A stretch of 64,000 nucleotides of DNA from a virus, in IMG/VR virus record IMGVR_UViG_3300034073_005389, positions 124,001 through 188,000 of that record, one strand, 5' to 3'. The notes below the pieces were generated by a model, which ran no database searches, was not told where the DNA came from, and saw only the letters and a list, made by a program, of their open reading frames with translations. Made by a program: the position numbers and the translations under genes. The first letter of the stretch is position 1, and each line of letters opens with the position of its first letter. Positions 16,963 through 25,595 of the stretch are shown here, piece after piece.

Positions 16963-19900
16963 TTATGGAGGAGGTGGCGCTTCTCCAGGTGGTGCCCCTA
17001 AATCTGGCGGAGGTCCTCCAGGTGGCGCCTCTCCAGGTAATGGTGCCCCTCCACCTGCACCCTCTTCCACCGGCTCTGGAATCTCGTCTTCCTCATCCAA
17101 TGCACGCAATGTATTCAAATCCAATGCCGCCAATGCCGTCTTTTCTTTCTTGGAAATCTCTGATTGAATTGCTTCCTTGCGCATCTTGCGTACCTCATCG
17201 TCAAACTCTAATCCCAAAGAATGATACAATGTATGCAATGATGCCCGCTTCTGATCTCCCTCGCCCTGTGTCAAAGTACTTAATATGTTAATATAATCCC
17301 CTGTGTCAAACAAAGACATGTGATTCCATGTTATCTCAGGTACTATTAACTGCTTCTCTCCACCCGAATAATCATAAAAACCCTGAATCTTAGATATAGG
17401 TGCAAAAATCTTTCTCTTCAACCAACTAGATAACATGTTCCTAAATTGCATGTACCTTTGACGTAATACATCCAATGCCACACCACCGTTGGCATATGTA
17501 GTGTCAGCTCCACCATCCATTATCACAGATGGTGCCTGTAACCCCGTATAAATCTCTTTGATCAATTGTGTTATGTCCCCAGAAATATCATAAATTCCTG
17601 CCCCATAACCCACTCTCTCTACCGTCACTCCCTCGTGCGTAAATACTTTAAAGTCCTTGTCGTATTGCGCTTCTTCAAAAATATTGCGCCACGCTTCTAA
17701 ATCAGCAAAAGTAGGCTTGAACTCCGCTGAACCTATCTTGACTAGGGTCAATGGATTTATCATATTGTCCGCTTGAGCGTATTTAGAATTGCCTTGAATC
17801 GTAATTTTCCCATTGCGTCGGGTCACAAACAATCCAGTTGGTACCTCAAAACACCAAACTACACCATTATAGTCTTTTTCTATAATTCTGGCCCCGCCAC
17901 CATTGTTATTTTTCTTTGGTAAAGAACTAACGTTTGGCTCAACTCCATAATTTGTATCTGACCACATAACAATATATTCTGTGACAATTCTTTTATCAGA
18001 TTTTGCAGCCGTACTAACACAAATATTTGGCACATAACCTAACTTATAAACAAGCTCATATACATCGTCAGCTAATTGCTTAGAAACAGTAGAGTATCTA
18101 TAATTTTTAGATCCAGTACCGTATTTACTAAATCCTTCAGTACCATCACCTTTTACTAATGCTTCTAATAAAATAGACATTAATTCTGGTTTTAGTTCAA
18201 GTGTCCATCTAGGTAATTTTTTAAAGTGAGAAGATACTTGGTTATTTGTCCCTAACTCATTTGAAAAATGAGCAACAATATCTTTTCCATGAATTGATAC
18301 GCTCCAAATTTCTTTAGGAGTCAAAGCAGAGTATCCTGTTCCTGCGGTTTTAATAAAATGATTTGCTTTTTTACCCATAAAAGTTGCAAATTTAGAAAAT
18401 GCATCTTTCATATCTTGATAACAATCGCTAGAAGTTAATTGATTAACAGAAATAATTGCATCATATCTTCCGTTTTCAAAATTAGAATAAATACATCCTT
18501 CAGATGCCAAATAACCTAATACTTTTAAATATAAGTCTGTAGGAATATTATGCCCACAAACATTAATTGATTCAGGATCATTAGTTAAATTAAAATTAGC
18601 TTTAGAGCTTAATTTGTAACCCTTCTTTTTACTTAAAAGAGAGGATGCTGTTCTTTTCTGAAAATTACCCCATTTTCCATTAGTGCTTTCTTTTACCCAC
18701 ATCTTGTGGTTAGGTGTAACTAAACAGTCTACTTTTTTACCAGTAAAATGAAGCATCTTGCCTTCGTAATGCGACATGTGCATCTCAATTGGCGCGTGAT
18801 ACTCTACCTGATTGTTTTGCGGATTCACACATGCCACTTTGAACCCCTCTTTCATTGACAGTATTTTAATACTGTCTGGGCTCAAGTTTTTACTGTCTTG
18901 GTTCATATTTTTACTGTCTAGGTTCAATAAAACGCCATTAACAAAATTTGAATTAACGTTAATATCTGAGGTAAAATGCAGTAAATCAGTGATTTTCTTG
19001 AATCCTTTGTCGGTTAGAACCTCTGTGTCTTCATCGTAACACTCCCTTAATTTATCAAATAACATAAGCTGCCTGAACACACACACAGGCAGACCGGTTC
19101 CTCTAATTTCGTATGGGCTAATTTTTCTGGCCAAGTGGGAGATATTATAATTTTCCAGCGGGATATTATCTCCACGTTTCACGGAGTCGATGATATGTTG
19201 ATTTAGTTGTTTTTTCTGTTCGATATCGGCGGGTTTATTGGAGAAGATAATTTTCTTTAAATTTTCATCAGGGCGGAGCATGATGAGGGGTTCATCAGCG
19301 ATGACGGTGCGTTTGACGACCATGTAGTCTGGGTTTTGGATTAGTAATCGATCCCATTTACCTTTAGTTTCATTTAATTCTGCGTAGATGAAGGATTCAC
19401 CTAGTAGCCAATATTCTTGGGCTATTTGAACGCAGATATTCATTAGATTAAGTTCTTCGATCATATCGTTGAAGAACTTTTCAATTTCTTTGTTAGGGCA
19501 TTTGATGTTCATTTTGCTGATGGGGTAAGTACTATGTAGATTGATAGCATTATGAACAAAAGGATTTAAAGCATAAAAGCTTCTGCACCAAGCATTAATA
19601 GTGGCACGGTCTCTTGGAAGATTAAGATTGCTATTAAGCCATAGAGGAGAATAGACTTCAGGAGTTTGTTTAACAGAGTCTCCATTACCTCCACGGAAGC
19701 CTCCACCTGTACCAACGACTTGACCTACTTTTTTAAAACCGATAGAAGAGACTACGTTTGAATTTTGGGTAGGAGTATAATTTTTAGATGGGGTAGCGGA
19801 TCCATCACGAAAGAATCCTTGTTCTACTTCATTGGCGAGATTATCTCTTCTAGATTGAGAGACACTTTGAGCCATGAGGGCACTGACTTGAGGGACTTGA

Positions 19901-19971
19901 GATTTATTTTGTAGATATTGTTCAGAATTTGATGGACCTGTCCAAATCTTACCATTTTTTGAAATTGACAT
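16963..19971 (-). CDS. Portal protein interrupted by an intein
   Basis: The 1002-residue precursor consists of N-extein 1-310, intein 311-728 and C-extein 729-1002. Joined exteins (584 aa) match a T4/SPO1-like large portal in size and character: YSPLWLNSNLNLPRDRATIN, NPFVHNAINLHSTYPISKMN, EYWLLGESFIYAEL, and then TGLQAPSVIMDGG with WNHMSLFDTGDYINIL in the C-extein. The portal forms the dodecameric DNA channel at the capsid vertex and docks the terminase encoded upstream. The C-terminus is Pro/Gly-rich. The start has GAGG. Synonymous base choice changes sharply between the two exteins (see findings). Confidence 0.82.
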   Translation of the reverse strand: MSISKNGKIWTGPSNSEQYLQNKSQVPQVSALMAQSVSQSRRDNLANEVEQGFFRDGSATPSKNYTPTQNSNVVSSIGFKKVGQVVGTGGGFRGGNGDSVKQTPEVYSPLWLNSNLNLPRDRATINAWCRSFYALNPFVHNAINLHSTYPISKMNIKCPNKEIEKFFNDMIEELNLMNICVQIAQEYWLLGESFIYAELNETKGKWDRLLIQNPDYMVVKRTVIADEPLIMLRPDENLKKIIFSNKPADIEQKKQLNQHIIDSVKRGDNIPLENYNISHLARKISPYEIRGTGLPVCVFRQLMLFDKLRECYDEDTEVLTDKGFKKITDLLHFTSDINVNSNFVNGVLLNLDSKNMNQDSKNLSPDSIKILSMKEGFKVACVNPQNNQVEYHAPIEMHMSHYEGKMLHFTGKKVDCLVTPNHKMWVKESTNGKWGNFQKRTASSLLSKKKGYKLSSKANFNLTNDPESINVCGHNIPTDLYLKVLGYLASEGCIYSNFENGRYDAIISVNQLTSSDCYQDMKDAFSKFATFMGKKANHFIKTAGTGYSALTPKEIWSVSIHGKDIVAHFSNELGTNNQVSSHFKKLPRWTLELKPELMSILLEALVKGDGTEGFSKYGTGSKNYRYSTVSKQLADDVYELVYKLGYVPNICVSTAAKSDKRIVTEYIVMWSDTNYGVEPNVSSLPKKNNNGGGARIIEKDYNGVVWCFEVPTGLFVTRRNGKITIQGNSKYAQADNMINPLTLVKIGSAEFKPTFADLEAWRNIFEEAQYDKDFKVFTHEGVTVERVGYGAGIYDISGDITQLIKEIYTGLQAPSVIMDGGADTTYANGGVALDVLRQRYMQFRNMLSSWLKRKIFAPISKIQGFYDYSGGEKQLIVPEITWNHMSLFDTGDYINILSTLTQGEGDQKRASLHTLYHSLGLEFDDEVRKMRKEAIQSEISKKEKTALAALDLNTLRALDEEDEIPEPVEEGAGGGAPLPGEAPPGGPPPDLGAPPGEAPPPP
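17788..19041 (-). mobile_element. LAGLIDADG intein within the portal gene
   Basis: The intein is 418 residues. It begins at Cys311 (CYDEDTEVLTDKGFKKI, block A), has TPNH (block B), two DOD endonuclease motifs LGYLASEG and LLEALVKGDG, and block F VVWCFEVPTGLFVTRRNG. It ends in IQGN before Ser729. The junctions read LRE/C and GN/SKY. The penultimate residue is Gly rather than the usual His, while the terminal Asn and the +1 Ser nucleophile are present. The intein should excise itself from the portal precursor, and the endonuclease should promote homing into intein-less portal alleles. Both activities are inferred from motifs. Confidence 0.88.
18861..18925 (-). repeat. Short 21-nt tandem repeat inside intein
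   Basis: Three degenerate units containing TTTTTACTGTCT-GG, spaced 21 nt apart, encode the peptide series DSKNMNQDSKNLSPDS. It lies in the insertion between intein blocks A and B. It looks like local slippage duplication. Confidence 0.6.
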
Positions 19972-20105
19972 GAGACCTCGATTAATAGACTTATACTTTA
20001 TATATACATGATAAATAATATATCAATTTTAAAATTATTAGTTGTTAAATATAATTTAATTATGTTGGTATTTCAATAATATAGTATTTTAAAATAGGAG
20101 ATAAA
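19972..20105. promoter_or_regulatory. Divergent AT-rich promoter region
   Basis: This 134-bp gap separates the minus-strand portal gene from the plus-strand 174-aa gene, so it should hold promoters for at least the plus-strand gene. The plus strand ends with AATATAGTAT and an AGGAG ribosome-binding site before the ATG at 20106. The minus strand contains TGATATAT and ATATATAAAG upstream of the portal GAGG. No single promoter can be assigned by eye in such AT-rich sequence. Confidence 0.45.
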
Positions 20106-20630
20106 ATGGATAATTATTTAAAATTTTTAATTGAGTTGTATGCTGATTCTAAAATAAAACAAATTAGAAAAAATAGTTTTAGGGATGAGAAGGCAGAAAT
20201 TAAGTTAATGTTAGAAAATTTAGTTAATAGTTGGTTTGATAAAAATTATGATGAATTAAAAAGCAGTATTAATTTTGATAAATTAGAAAAAATTATTGAT
20301 AAGGATGCTTACATTCAAAATCTTATTGATCCTGGATTGAGGTTAGAGGCTCGCAGGAAATTATTTTTAATAAAGCGATTAGCCGATTACAGGGGTGAGA
20401 GGTGGTATGAGGAGGAGTCGGTAGATAGTCCTAGGACATATACAAATGTGGGAAAAGCTATTTCAGGATTATTGATGGCGGTAACTTCTCTTGGGGAGGA
20501 TAGGGTATTTAGTATGGTATCTCCTTTAGTTAGAGAGATTGAGAATTTAGATACTCCTACAAAGGCTGCTATTTGGGTAGCTCCAACGATACTTGGCATG
20601 ATGATTGATGCTTTCAAAAGATTAAAGTGA
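20106..20630 (+). CDS. Hypothetical protein, plus-strand orphan gene
   Basis: A 174-residue protein and one of only two plus-strand genes supported in the window. A strong AGGAG lies 8 nt before the ATG. The first 100 residues are charged and helical. Residues about 117-170 include hydrophobic helices (ISGLLMAVTSLGEDRVFSMV, TKAAIWVAPTILGMMIDAF) that could pack against or enter a membrane. Its 3' end overlaps the convergent HNH gene by 9 nt. No family is recognised. The isolated orientation beside an endonuclease gene suggests a separately regulated or inserted cassette. Confidence 0.75.
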   Translation: MDNYLKFLIELYADSKIKQIRKNSFRDEKAEIKLMLENLVNSWFDKNYDELKSSINFDKLEKIIDKDAYIQNLIDPGLRLEARRKLFLIKRLADYRGERWYEEESVDSPRTYTNVGKAISGLLMAVTSLGEDRVFSMVSPLVREIENLDTPTKAAIWVAPTILGMMIDAFKRLK

Positions 20631-21365
20631 GAAATATTTTAAATAATTGCAATTAAAGCATAATAGTTGAAAATTATTAGGATAATAGTTGGCATTTAGC
20701 CAAGCGTATATGTTTTTAATTTTTTTACGATGGATGGCACCATCATTGTTAATATGATCAATGGTTAAGAACTGTAGTTTATTACATTTGCAGTTATTGC
20801 AGCAATTATTATAATGTTGATAAGCTTTTAATTTTAAAGTAATTTGATAATTAATTTTTTGTTTATTACGGCAGAGGTTACAGGTGTACTTTTTTACATT
20901 ATTGTTGGAGTGGCAGTACTTACAACATTTATTGATTAGATAATTTTTATTAGTGATAGTTAGGGTATGTTTAGTGATTGAGTGTTGGCAATTGCAATTA
21001 TAGCATAGGATTCTAATATTATTAGGTTTATGTTTATGAACATATTTATAAAAGCTTGTACCTGAGTCTGTGGTTAAGATAGATTTTCTATGCTGTCTAC
21101 CATTTTTATCAATATGATCTAGGGATAATTTTTGATAGTTTGATTCATTGCATAGTTGGCATTTACCGCCGTAGTAATCAAAGACTTGTTGTTTGATTGA
21201 TGCGCGGTTGATTTTAAGAAAAGATAAATATTGTATTTTTTTAAGTTGATATCTTTGATTATTATCTTTTTGGATGCAAGATTTGCAGATTAATTGGTTT
21301 CTTTTTTTTCTGCTGGGGAGCCAATTAAGATTATTTAGTAATTGAGAGCATTGATTGCATTGCAT
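20622..21365 (-). CDS. HNH homing-type endonuclease with two HNH units
   Basis: A 247-residue basic protein with an N-terminal zinc ribbon (CNQC ... CKSC) and two successive HNH-like units. The first has CQLC, LSLDHIDKNGRQHR and ILCYNC. The second has CNNC, LTIDHINNDGAIHRKK and LLCFNC. A CKYC/CNLC pair lies between them. DH-x-N/D and paired CXXC knuckles are typical of HNH nucleases in phages. It lies 2 nt after the terminase stop, with no obvious ribosome-binding site, between terminase and portal, a frequent site for free-standing homing endonucleases. Which unit is catalytic cannot be told by eye. Confidence 0.8.
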   Translation of the reverse strand: MQCNQCSQLLNNLNWLPSRKKRNQLICKSCIQKDNNQRYQLKKIQYLSFLKINRASIKQQVFDYYGGKCQLCNESNYQKLSLDHIDKNGRQHRKSILTTDSGTSFYKYVHKHKPNNIRILCYNCNCQHSITKHTLTITNKNYLINKCCKYCHSNNNVKKYTCNLCRNKQKINYQITLKLKAYQHYNNCCNNCKCNKLQFLTIDHINNDGAIHRKKIKNIYAWLNANYYPNNFQLLCFNCNYLKYFSL

Positions 21366-21367
21366 GA

Positions 21368-23227
21368 TTAAAATTTTCTAGGGATATAGCCGGTTAAGAT
21401 CATTGGTTTATTTAAATCTTTTACATTTTTATCTTTGTAAGCAGGGTTGAGATTACTAAATGCTTTAGTAATAAAAAATTTATAAGCTAAGTAAGCATTG
21501 AGCAAAGCCATAAACCCATCGTTTGGGGTACCACCTTTTACATAGTGGATGGTAGGGTCACCACCACGGGAGATAGACGGTTTAATTTCCATACTAGCGC
21601 AGTGGTCGATGAGCCAGGCAATTTTTTCATAATCACCGAATGGGAATTTGACCATACCTTTTTTCATTTGTTCAAACAGTTCTCCAATATAATGATCTCG
21701 TTCAAAGACTAATTCTTTAGGGTAGGCTTCTTGGTTATACTTGACGAAGTTATTTACTTTATTATGGGCTCTGGAGACGATGTATCTATCGCCATAGGTA
21801 TTGTGCATAACTTCGGAGAAGTCGTTAGAGTAACCGATATCTCCGATGGCTAATTGAACGCTATATTGTCTCATTAGTTGATCGATGATACCTTTTTTGC
21901 TTTCGAAGTCATTTCTTTTAAATTTAGTAGCGAACTCAATAGATAGTAATCCTGCACCTTTGGCGGTTAGGACTACGGCAGTAGAATAAGATTGCCCGCC
22001 TTTAACTTGTTCTGGATTGGCTAATTGTTCTAGGTCTGCACGAGCGCCGTAATCGATACCTAGCACAACAATTTCTTCTTCTCCTGGAGAGATTCTAGCT
22101 CTAAATTTACGACCTGGTTCTCCGCAATTTTCTCTTATTTCTTCTACTGTAATTGGGCTACTGTCACCTTGGAAGAACTCTCCTAATACTTCATTTTGGT
22201 AAAGTCTTTCATTATTGACTGGATGTATTCCTGGTTTTTCGTTTAAGATATCTTCTTTAGTAAAGAAGGGCATGTACAATTGGTTAATATGAAAACCGAT
22301 CATTTTACAATCTTCATCGGTTTCTGATTTTAGAGCAACCCATTTACCATTTTCTGCGGCTTGTCTTTTATCTTGTTCGTGCCCGCAATGAGTACATTTA
22401 ACAATGTAGCTATGCAGCCAAATTTTTTCCCATTCATCAGATCCTGGGGTATATAATGGAAAATGTTTTTTGCATTGGGAGCAGCCTAGATAATAATATT
22501 GTTGAGTAGAGCTAGCCCATCTTTTGTAGTATCCGGATCCTTTACGACGAGGGGTTCCAAAGAATACTTGTACGCCTTTATTGCCGTATTTGGCGGTAGT
22601 TAAGATTTTTAAAGCATTACCGATGGCATGATCTGGAGTTCTTTGACATTCGTCGATAAACATAACATCGGCGGTTCTACCGATTAAGCGATCTGCATCC
22701 ATACCAGTAGATTCGATCCACAAATGGTTTCCGTTTAAAAATTGTTTAAAATGAAGTGAGTCATTGGTAGAGGAGGAGGTATCTAATAAAGCCTGCATGT
22801 AAGATTTAGGTTTTAAACCTTTTTTATCTGATTGTTCTTCTAATTGAATAGAAGAGTTAATCATATGGCTTAATTTTGTTTTTGAGTAGGCGGCAGCTAA
22901 TTCTAATTGTGGGAAAGTATGGATAATACGGATGGGAGGTCTATTTCCTGTACCAAATAATCCACATCCCATAAAATACATTTCAAGGGCACTTGCCATG
23001 GTAGTTGCGCCTACCTGACGACCTTTGACAATAATAACAGGTTTAGCATTAGGTTCTAAGGCTTTAATTCCGACATAACGATAAATATCAGAAAATGGTT
23101 TATAACCATTCCCATTGATTCTAAAAGGTTTACCATCTAAAGTAAGATATTTTTCACAAAAGCTTACAGGATCAATGCTTAATAATTGTTTTTTTAATTT
23201 AATAAATAATTCGTCGTCTTTATTCAT
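21368..23227 (-). CDS. terL: Terminase large subunit, GpA type
   Basis: The 619-residue DNA-packaging motor. The ATPase has a Walker A-like KGRQVGATT at 68-76 and Walker B VMFIDE at 188-193. A zinc finger of GpA-type terminases is formed by Cys249/Cys252 and Cys278/Cys281. The nuclease domain starts with GIDYGARAD (Asp392). It translocates genomic DNA through the portal and cuts concatemers. No small terminase is recognised. It has no clear Shine-Dalgarno and is separated from the upstream gene by a strong terminator hairpin at 23244-23276, so it probably has its own promoter in the short gap. Confidence 0.93.
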   Translation of the reverse strand: MNKDDELFIKLKKQLLSIDPVSFCEKYLTLDGKPFRINGNGYKPFSDIYRYVGIKALEPNAKPVIIVKGRQVGATTMASALEMYFMGCGLFGTGNRPPIRIIHTFPQLELAAAYSKTKLSHMINSSIQLEEQSDKKGLKPKSYMQALLDTSSSTNDSLHFKQFLNGNHLWIESTGMDADRLIGRTADVMFIDECQRTPDHAIGNALKILTTAKYGNKGVQVFFGTPRRKGSGYYKRWASSTQQYYYLGCSQCKKHFPLYTPGSDEWEKIWLHSYIVKCTHCGHEQDKRQAAENGKWVALKSETDEDCKMIGFHINQLYMPFFTKEDILNEKPGIHPVNNERLYQNEVLGEFFQGDSSPITVEEIRENCGEPGRKFRARISPGEEEIVVLGIDYGARADLEQLANPEQVKGGQSYSTAVVLTAKGAGLLSIEFATKFKRNDFESKKGIIDQLMRQYSVQLAIGDIGYSNDFSEVMHNTYGDRYIVSRAHNKVNNFVKYNQEAYPKELVFERDHYIGELFEQMKKGMVKFPFGDYEKIAWLIDHCASMEIKPSISRGGDPTIHYVKGGTPNDGFMALLNAYLAYKFFITKAFSNLNPAYKDKNVKDLNKPMILTGYIPRKF

Positions 23228-23243
23228 ATATAAAGATATATCT

Positions 23244-23276
23244 AAAAAAAATAACTCATAGATATCTATGAGTTAT
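23244..23276 (-). terminator. Rho-independent terminator
   Basis: A perfect 26-nt palindrome (ATAACTCATAGAT and its complement) at 23251-23276 is followed on the minus strand by eight T residues. It lies 22 nt downstream of the 214-aa gene and upstream of terL, and is one of the clearest intrinsic terminators in the window. Confidence 0.85.
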
Positions 23277-23298
23277 TAAGTAAGTTTATTTAATTGTA

Positions 23299-23943
23299 TT
23301 ATATTTTAGCTGGCATTAGAGCGCTAAAATAATCGGAGTTTAGTTCATCAGAGCTTAATTGGTTATTGTCTTGTGATCTACCTAATTGCATTTCTCCTTG
23401 CATATTTGAGTTAGATGCTTTTTCTTTTAAATTAAGTTCATTAGTTAATTTTAATAAATTTTCATCTTCCCAATATTTATCTTCTGAAACATCTTTTCGG
23501 TGAATAGATTTAATTTTTTCTAAAATAGCTGGTAAAGGCAAATTGCCCTTAGTACTAGAAATAAAGTTTTTTATTGTAATTAAGATTTGGGGTCGTTCTT
23601 TTAGGACTAACACTTGGTCTAAATGTTGTAGATCAGATTCAGAGATAGGTCCGGCGATTTTTTTATTTGTTATTTCTTGTTCAGATTGTTTAACATTTTT
23701 TAAATAACTGGTTAATCCGCTACGCTGCATCATATCTTCTACAGCTGCGGCTACAGAGGTATATTTAGATTTTTTGTTGATTACGGCATTGATTTGATCG
23801 AACATTGATTGATCAACTCTTCTTGGCTGTACTGCATTTTTTTCTAAATTTTTTTCAAATTGTCTAAGCCAATAATCATCATCAATATGAGCATCTTTTT
23901 CTCTATTGATTACGGCTTGATGTCTAGAATATCTGTTTGACAT
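23299..23943 (-). CDS. Hypothetical protein upstream of terminase
   Basis: A 214-residue hydrophilic protein, mainly helical, with a disordered Asn/Ser/Gln-rich C-terminal 40 residues. AAGGA precedes the ATG. It lies directly before the terminator and terL. A small terminase or head-assembly protein would be expected near here. The helical N-terminal half, which contains a helix-turn-helix-like stretch (TSVAAAVEDMMQRSGLTSYL), would fit a DNA-recognition role, but I see no diagnostic motif and do not assign one. Confidence 0.72.
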   Translation of the reverse strand: MSNRYSRHQAVINREKDAHIDDDYWLRQFEKNLEKNAVQPRRVDQSMFDQINAVINKKSKYTSVAAAVEDMMQRSGLTSYLKNVKQSEQEITNKKIAGPISESDLQHLDQVLVLKERPQILITIKNFISSTKGNLPLPAILEKIKSIHRKDVSEDKYWEDENLLKLTNELNLKEKASNSNMQGEMQLGRSQDNNQLSSDELNSDYFSALMPAKI

Positions 23944-23945
23944 AA

Positions 23946-24878
23946 TTATCCTTTATAATTTGAAGCCCAGTCAATACCGTCGCTGCTAGATACTTCTAAT
24001 GCATCTTCTGGCAAATATCCACGATCTTGACGTAAAGGATAGCCCATATCATCTAATAACTGTCTTACTTCTGCTTGTTCACGAACGCTTAATTTATATA
24101 ATTTAACTTGTTTTTCGTATGTATTTTCAATATCATGACCAGCAGAAACCATACCGTTAATACAAACTCTAGCAATTCTAGAAATCAATAAAGGAACAGT
24201 AACATACACACCTTGTACGCCTGTAATTTTTTGAGCTTCTTTTACAAAACCCATAGGAATTACTTCTGCTTCAGATTTTTTCTTTTTCTTGGTTTTTCTT
24301 ACTTTTTCTAATCTATCTTCTAATCTTTGTAATCCATCATCAATAGTTGATCTGATTGCTTCTACTTTATCTGCATCTAAAGCTCCATCTAAATCTAGTC
24401 TCATAGCTTTAGATATTTCATTATCTAATCTTTGTAGATATGAGATGGCTCTTTCTAATCCAGCAGTATCCATACCTGAGTGGCGGGGGACAGAATCTAC
24501 TCTATCTTTTACCCAGACAACAAATCCATGATGACCTTTGGATTCCCAGTCCCATTTATCTTCTTTTTTAGATTTGCGGGCATCATTGGTATCGCCTTTA
24601 TCTTCTTTGTCTTCTTTATCTTCCACTATAATTTCAGGTGCATCTTCTGCGCCAGGAACATCTGGTAATGTAATCTCAATCTCTACTTTCTCAGGATGCA
24701 AAATATTTAAGCTATTTGGAGCCTCATGCATATGCTGATGTTCTCCATGAGAATGAGATGGCATAGCTGGTAACATAGGAGATAATACGGGCTCTAAAGA
24801 AGATAAAGGAGGAGATACATCACCTTCAAAAGATGGATCCACGACTACTAATTCTTGAGCAAGAGTCATTAATGACAT
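23946..24878 (-). CDS. Hypothetical protein with His-rich N-terminal segment
   Basis: A 310-residue protein. Residues about 1-95 are Pro/Ser-rich with a His-rich patch (PSHSHGEHQHMHEAP) and an acidic segment of repeated EDKEDKED, and look disordered. Residues 110-300 form a helical domain with a coiled-coil-like, Lys/Glu-rich centre. GAGG lies 6 nt before the ATG, and a good sigma-70-type promoter is found upstream. A virion role is likely from the neighbourhood; the function is unknown. Confidence 0.73.
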   Translation of the reverse strand: MSLMTLAQELVVVDPSFEGDVSPPLSSLEPVLSPMLPAMPSHSHGEHQHMHEAPNSLNILHPEKVEIEITLPDVPGAEDAPEIIVEDKEDKEDKGDTNDARKSKKEDKWDWESKGHHGFVVWVKDRVDSVPRHSGMDTAGLERAISYLQRLDNEISKAMRLDLDGALDADKVEAIRSTIDDGLQRLEDRLEKVRKTKKKKKSEAEVIPMGFVKEAQKITGVQGVYVTVPLLISRIARVCINGMVSAGHDIENTYEKQVKLYKLSVREQAEVRQLLDDMGYPLRQDRGYLPEDALEVSSSDGIDWASNYKG

Positions 24879-24915
24879 TGGTACCTCTAAAGTAAAAATC
24901 TTTTAACATTTATAT

Positions 24916-24943
24916 ATTATAATAATCACTGATTATATAACAA
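24916..24943 (-). promoter_or_regulatory. Sigma-70-type promoter for the His-rich gene
   Basis: On the minus strand TTGTTA at 24943-24938 is followed after 16 nt by a perfect TATAAT at 24921-24916. Transcription would start near 24909, leaving a leader of about 30 nt that contains the GAGG ribosome-binding site. The element fits neatly in the 66-bp gap between two genes. Confidence 0.6.
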
Positions 24944-24944
24944 T

Positions 24945-25595
24945 TTACACAAACCACATTTTATTATAAATTTTGTTTCCTGAGTTAGTTACATCATAAT
25001 ATTGATTAATATTGTTAACTGTTTTATCTGCATCTAAATCTTCTTCTGGATCAAAACCATTTGGAAACAATAAATCTGGTTCTTTAGGTTGTAATAAAAT
25101 AGTAGCCAATCCTTTTAGATATGGAGAAGGCTCTTCGTCTTCGACATAATCTCTTCCAAAATTTAATTGTTCTGGTCTTTTGCCTTCAAAATCATTTAAG
25201 GCAAAATAATAATCGCCTCTTCCGCCAATCGGAATAGAATTTACATAAGCACCATTTTCTCCTAATATAGGAGTTACATATTGGTCTAATGAAAAATCAA
25301 TGGCTTTTTTTATAATTTGATTTAACAAATTGATTCTAGCTTTTGTTTTTTTATTTTTATATTTATTTTTTAATTTTTTTCTTCTTTTATTTAAAAAGTC
25401 TTTTACGCTTTTATACTGTAATATTTCATTCCAGCCTGATCCAGGACCATATTTACCAGGCACATCATATAAATCATAATTTTTATAAAATATTTCTTCA
25501 AATCTAGGTTGTACCAATACAGCTTTTTCTGGCTTATATTGTTGTTTTTTAGGTTTAGGCTTTTCAGTTCCTTGAAAATAAGAATGTTTAAGCAT
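24945..25595 (-). CDS. Hypothetical basic protein
   Basis: A 216-residue protein with a Lys-rich central stretch (about residues 70-95, KRRKKLKNKYKNKKTKARI) and an acidic C-terminal third. GAGG precedes the ATG, and its first 8 nt overlap the end of the nucleotidyltransferase gene. No family is recognised. It lies in the putative head-gene cluster. The basic segment might bind nucleic acid. Confidence 0.7.
   Translation of the reverse strand: MLKHSYFQGTEKPKPKKQQYKPEKAVLVQPRFEEIFYKNYDLYDVPGKYGPGSGWNEILQYKSVKDFLNKRRKKLKNKYKNKKTKARINLLNQIIKKAIDFSLDQYVTPILGENGAYVNSIPIGGRGDYYFALNDFEGKRPEQLNFGRDYVEDEEPSPYLKGLATILLQPKEPDLLFPNGFDPEEDLDADKTVNNINQYYDVTNSGNKIYNKMWFV

Noticed and set aside
16963-19971. 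Portal gene broken by frameshift or a fused unrelated gene
   Set aside because: The insert has intein splicing motifs at both borders and one continuous frame, so an intein explains it.
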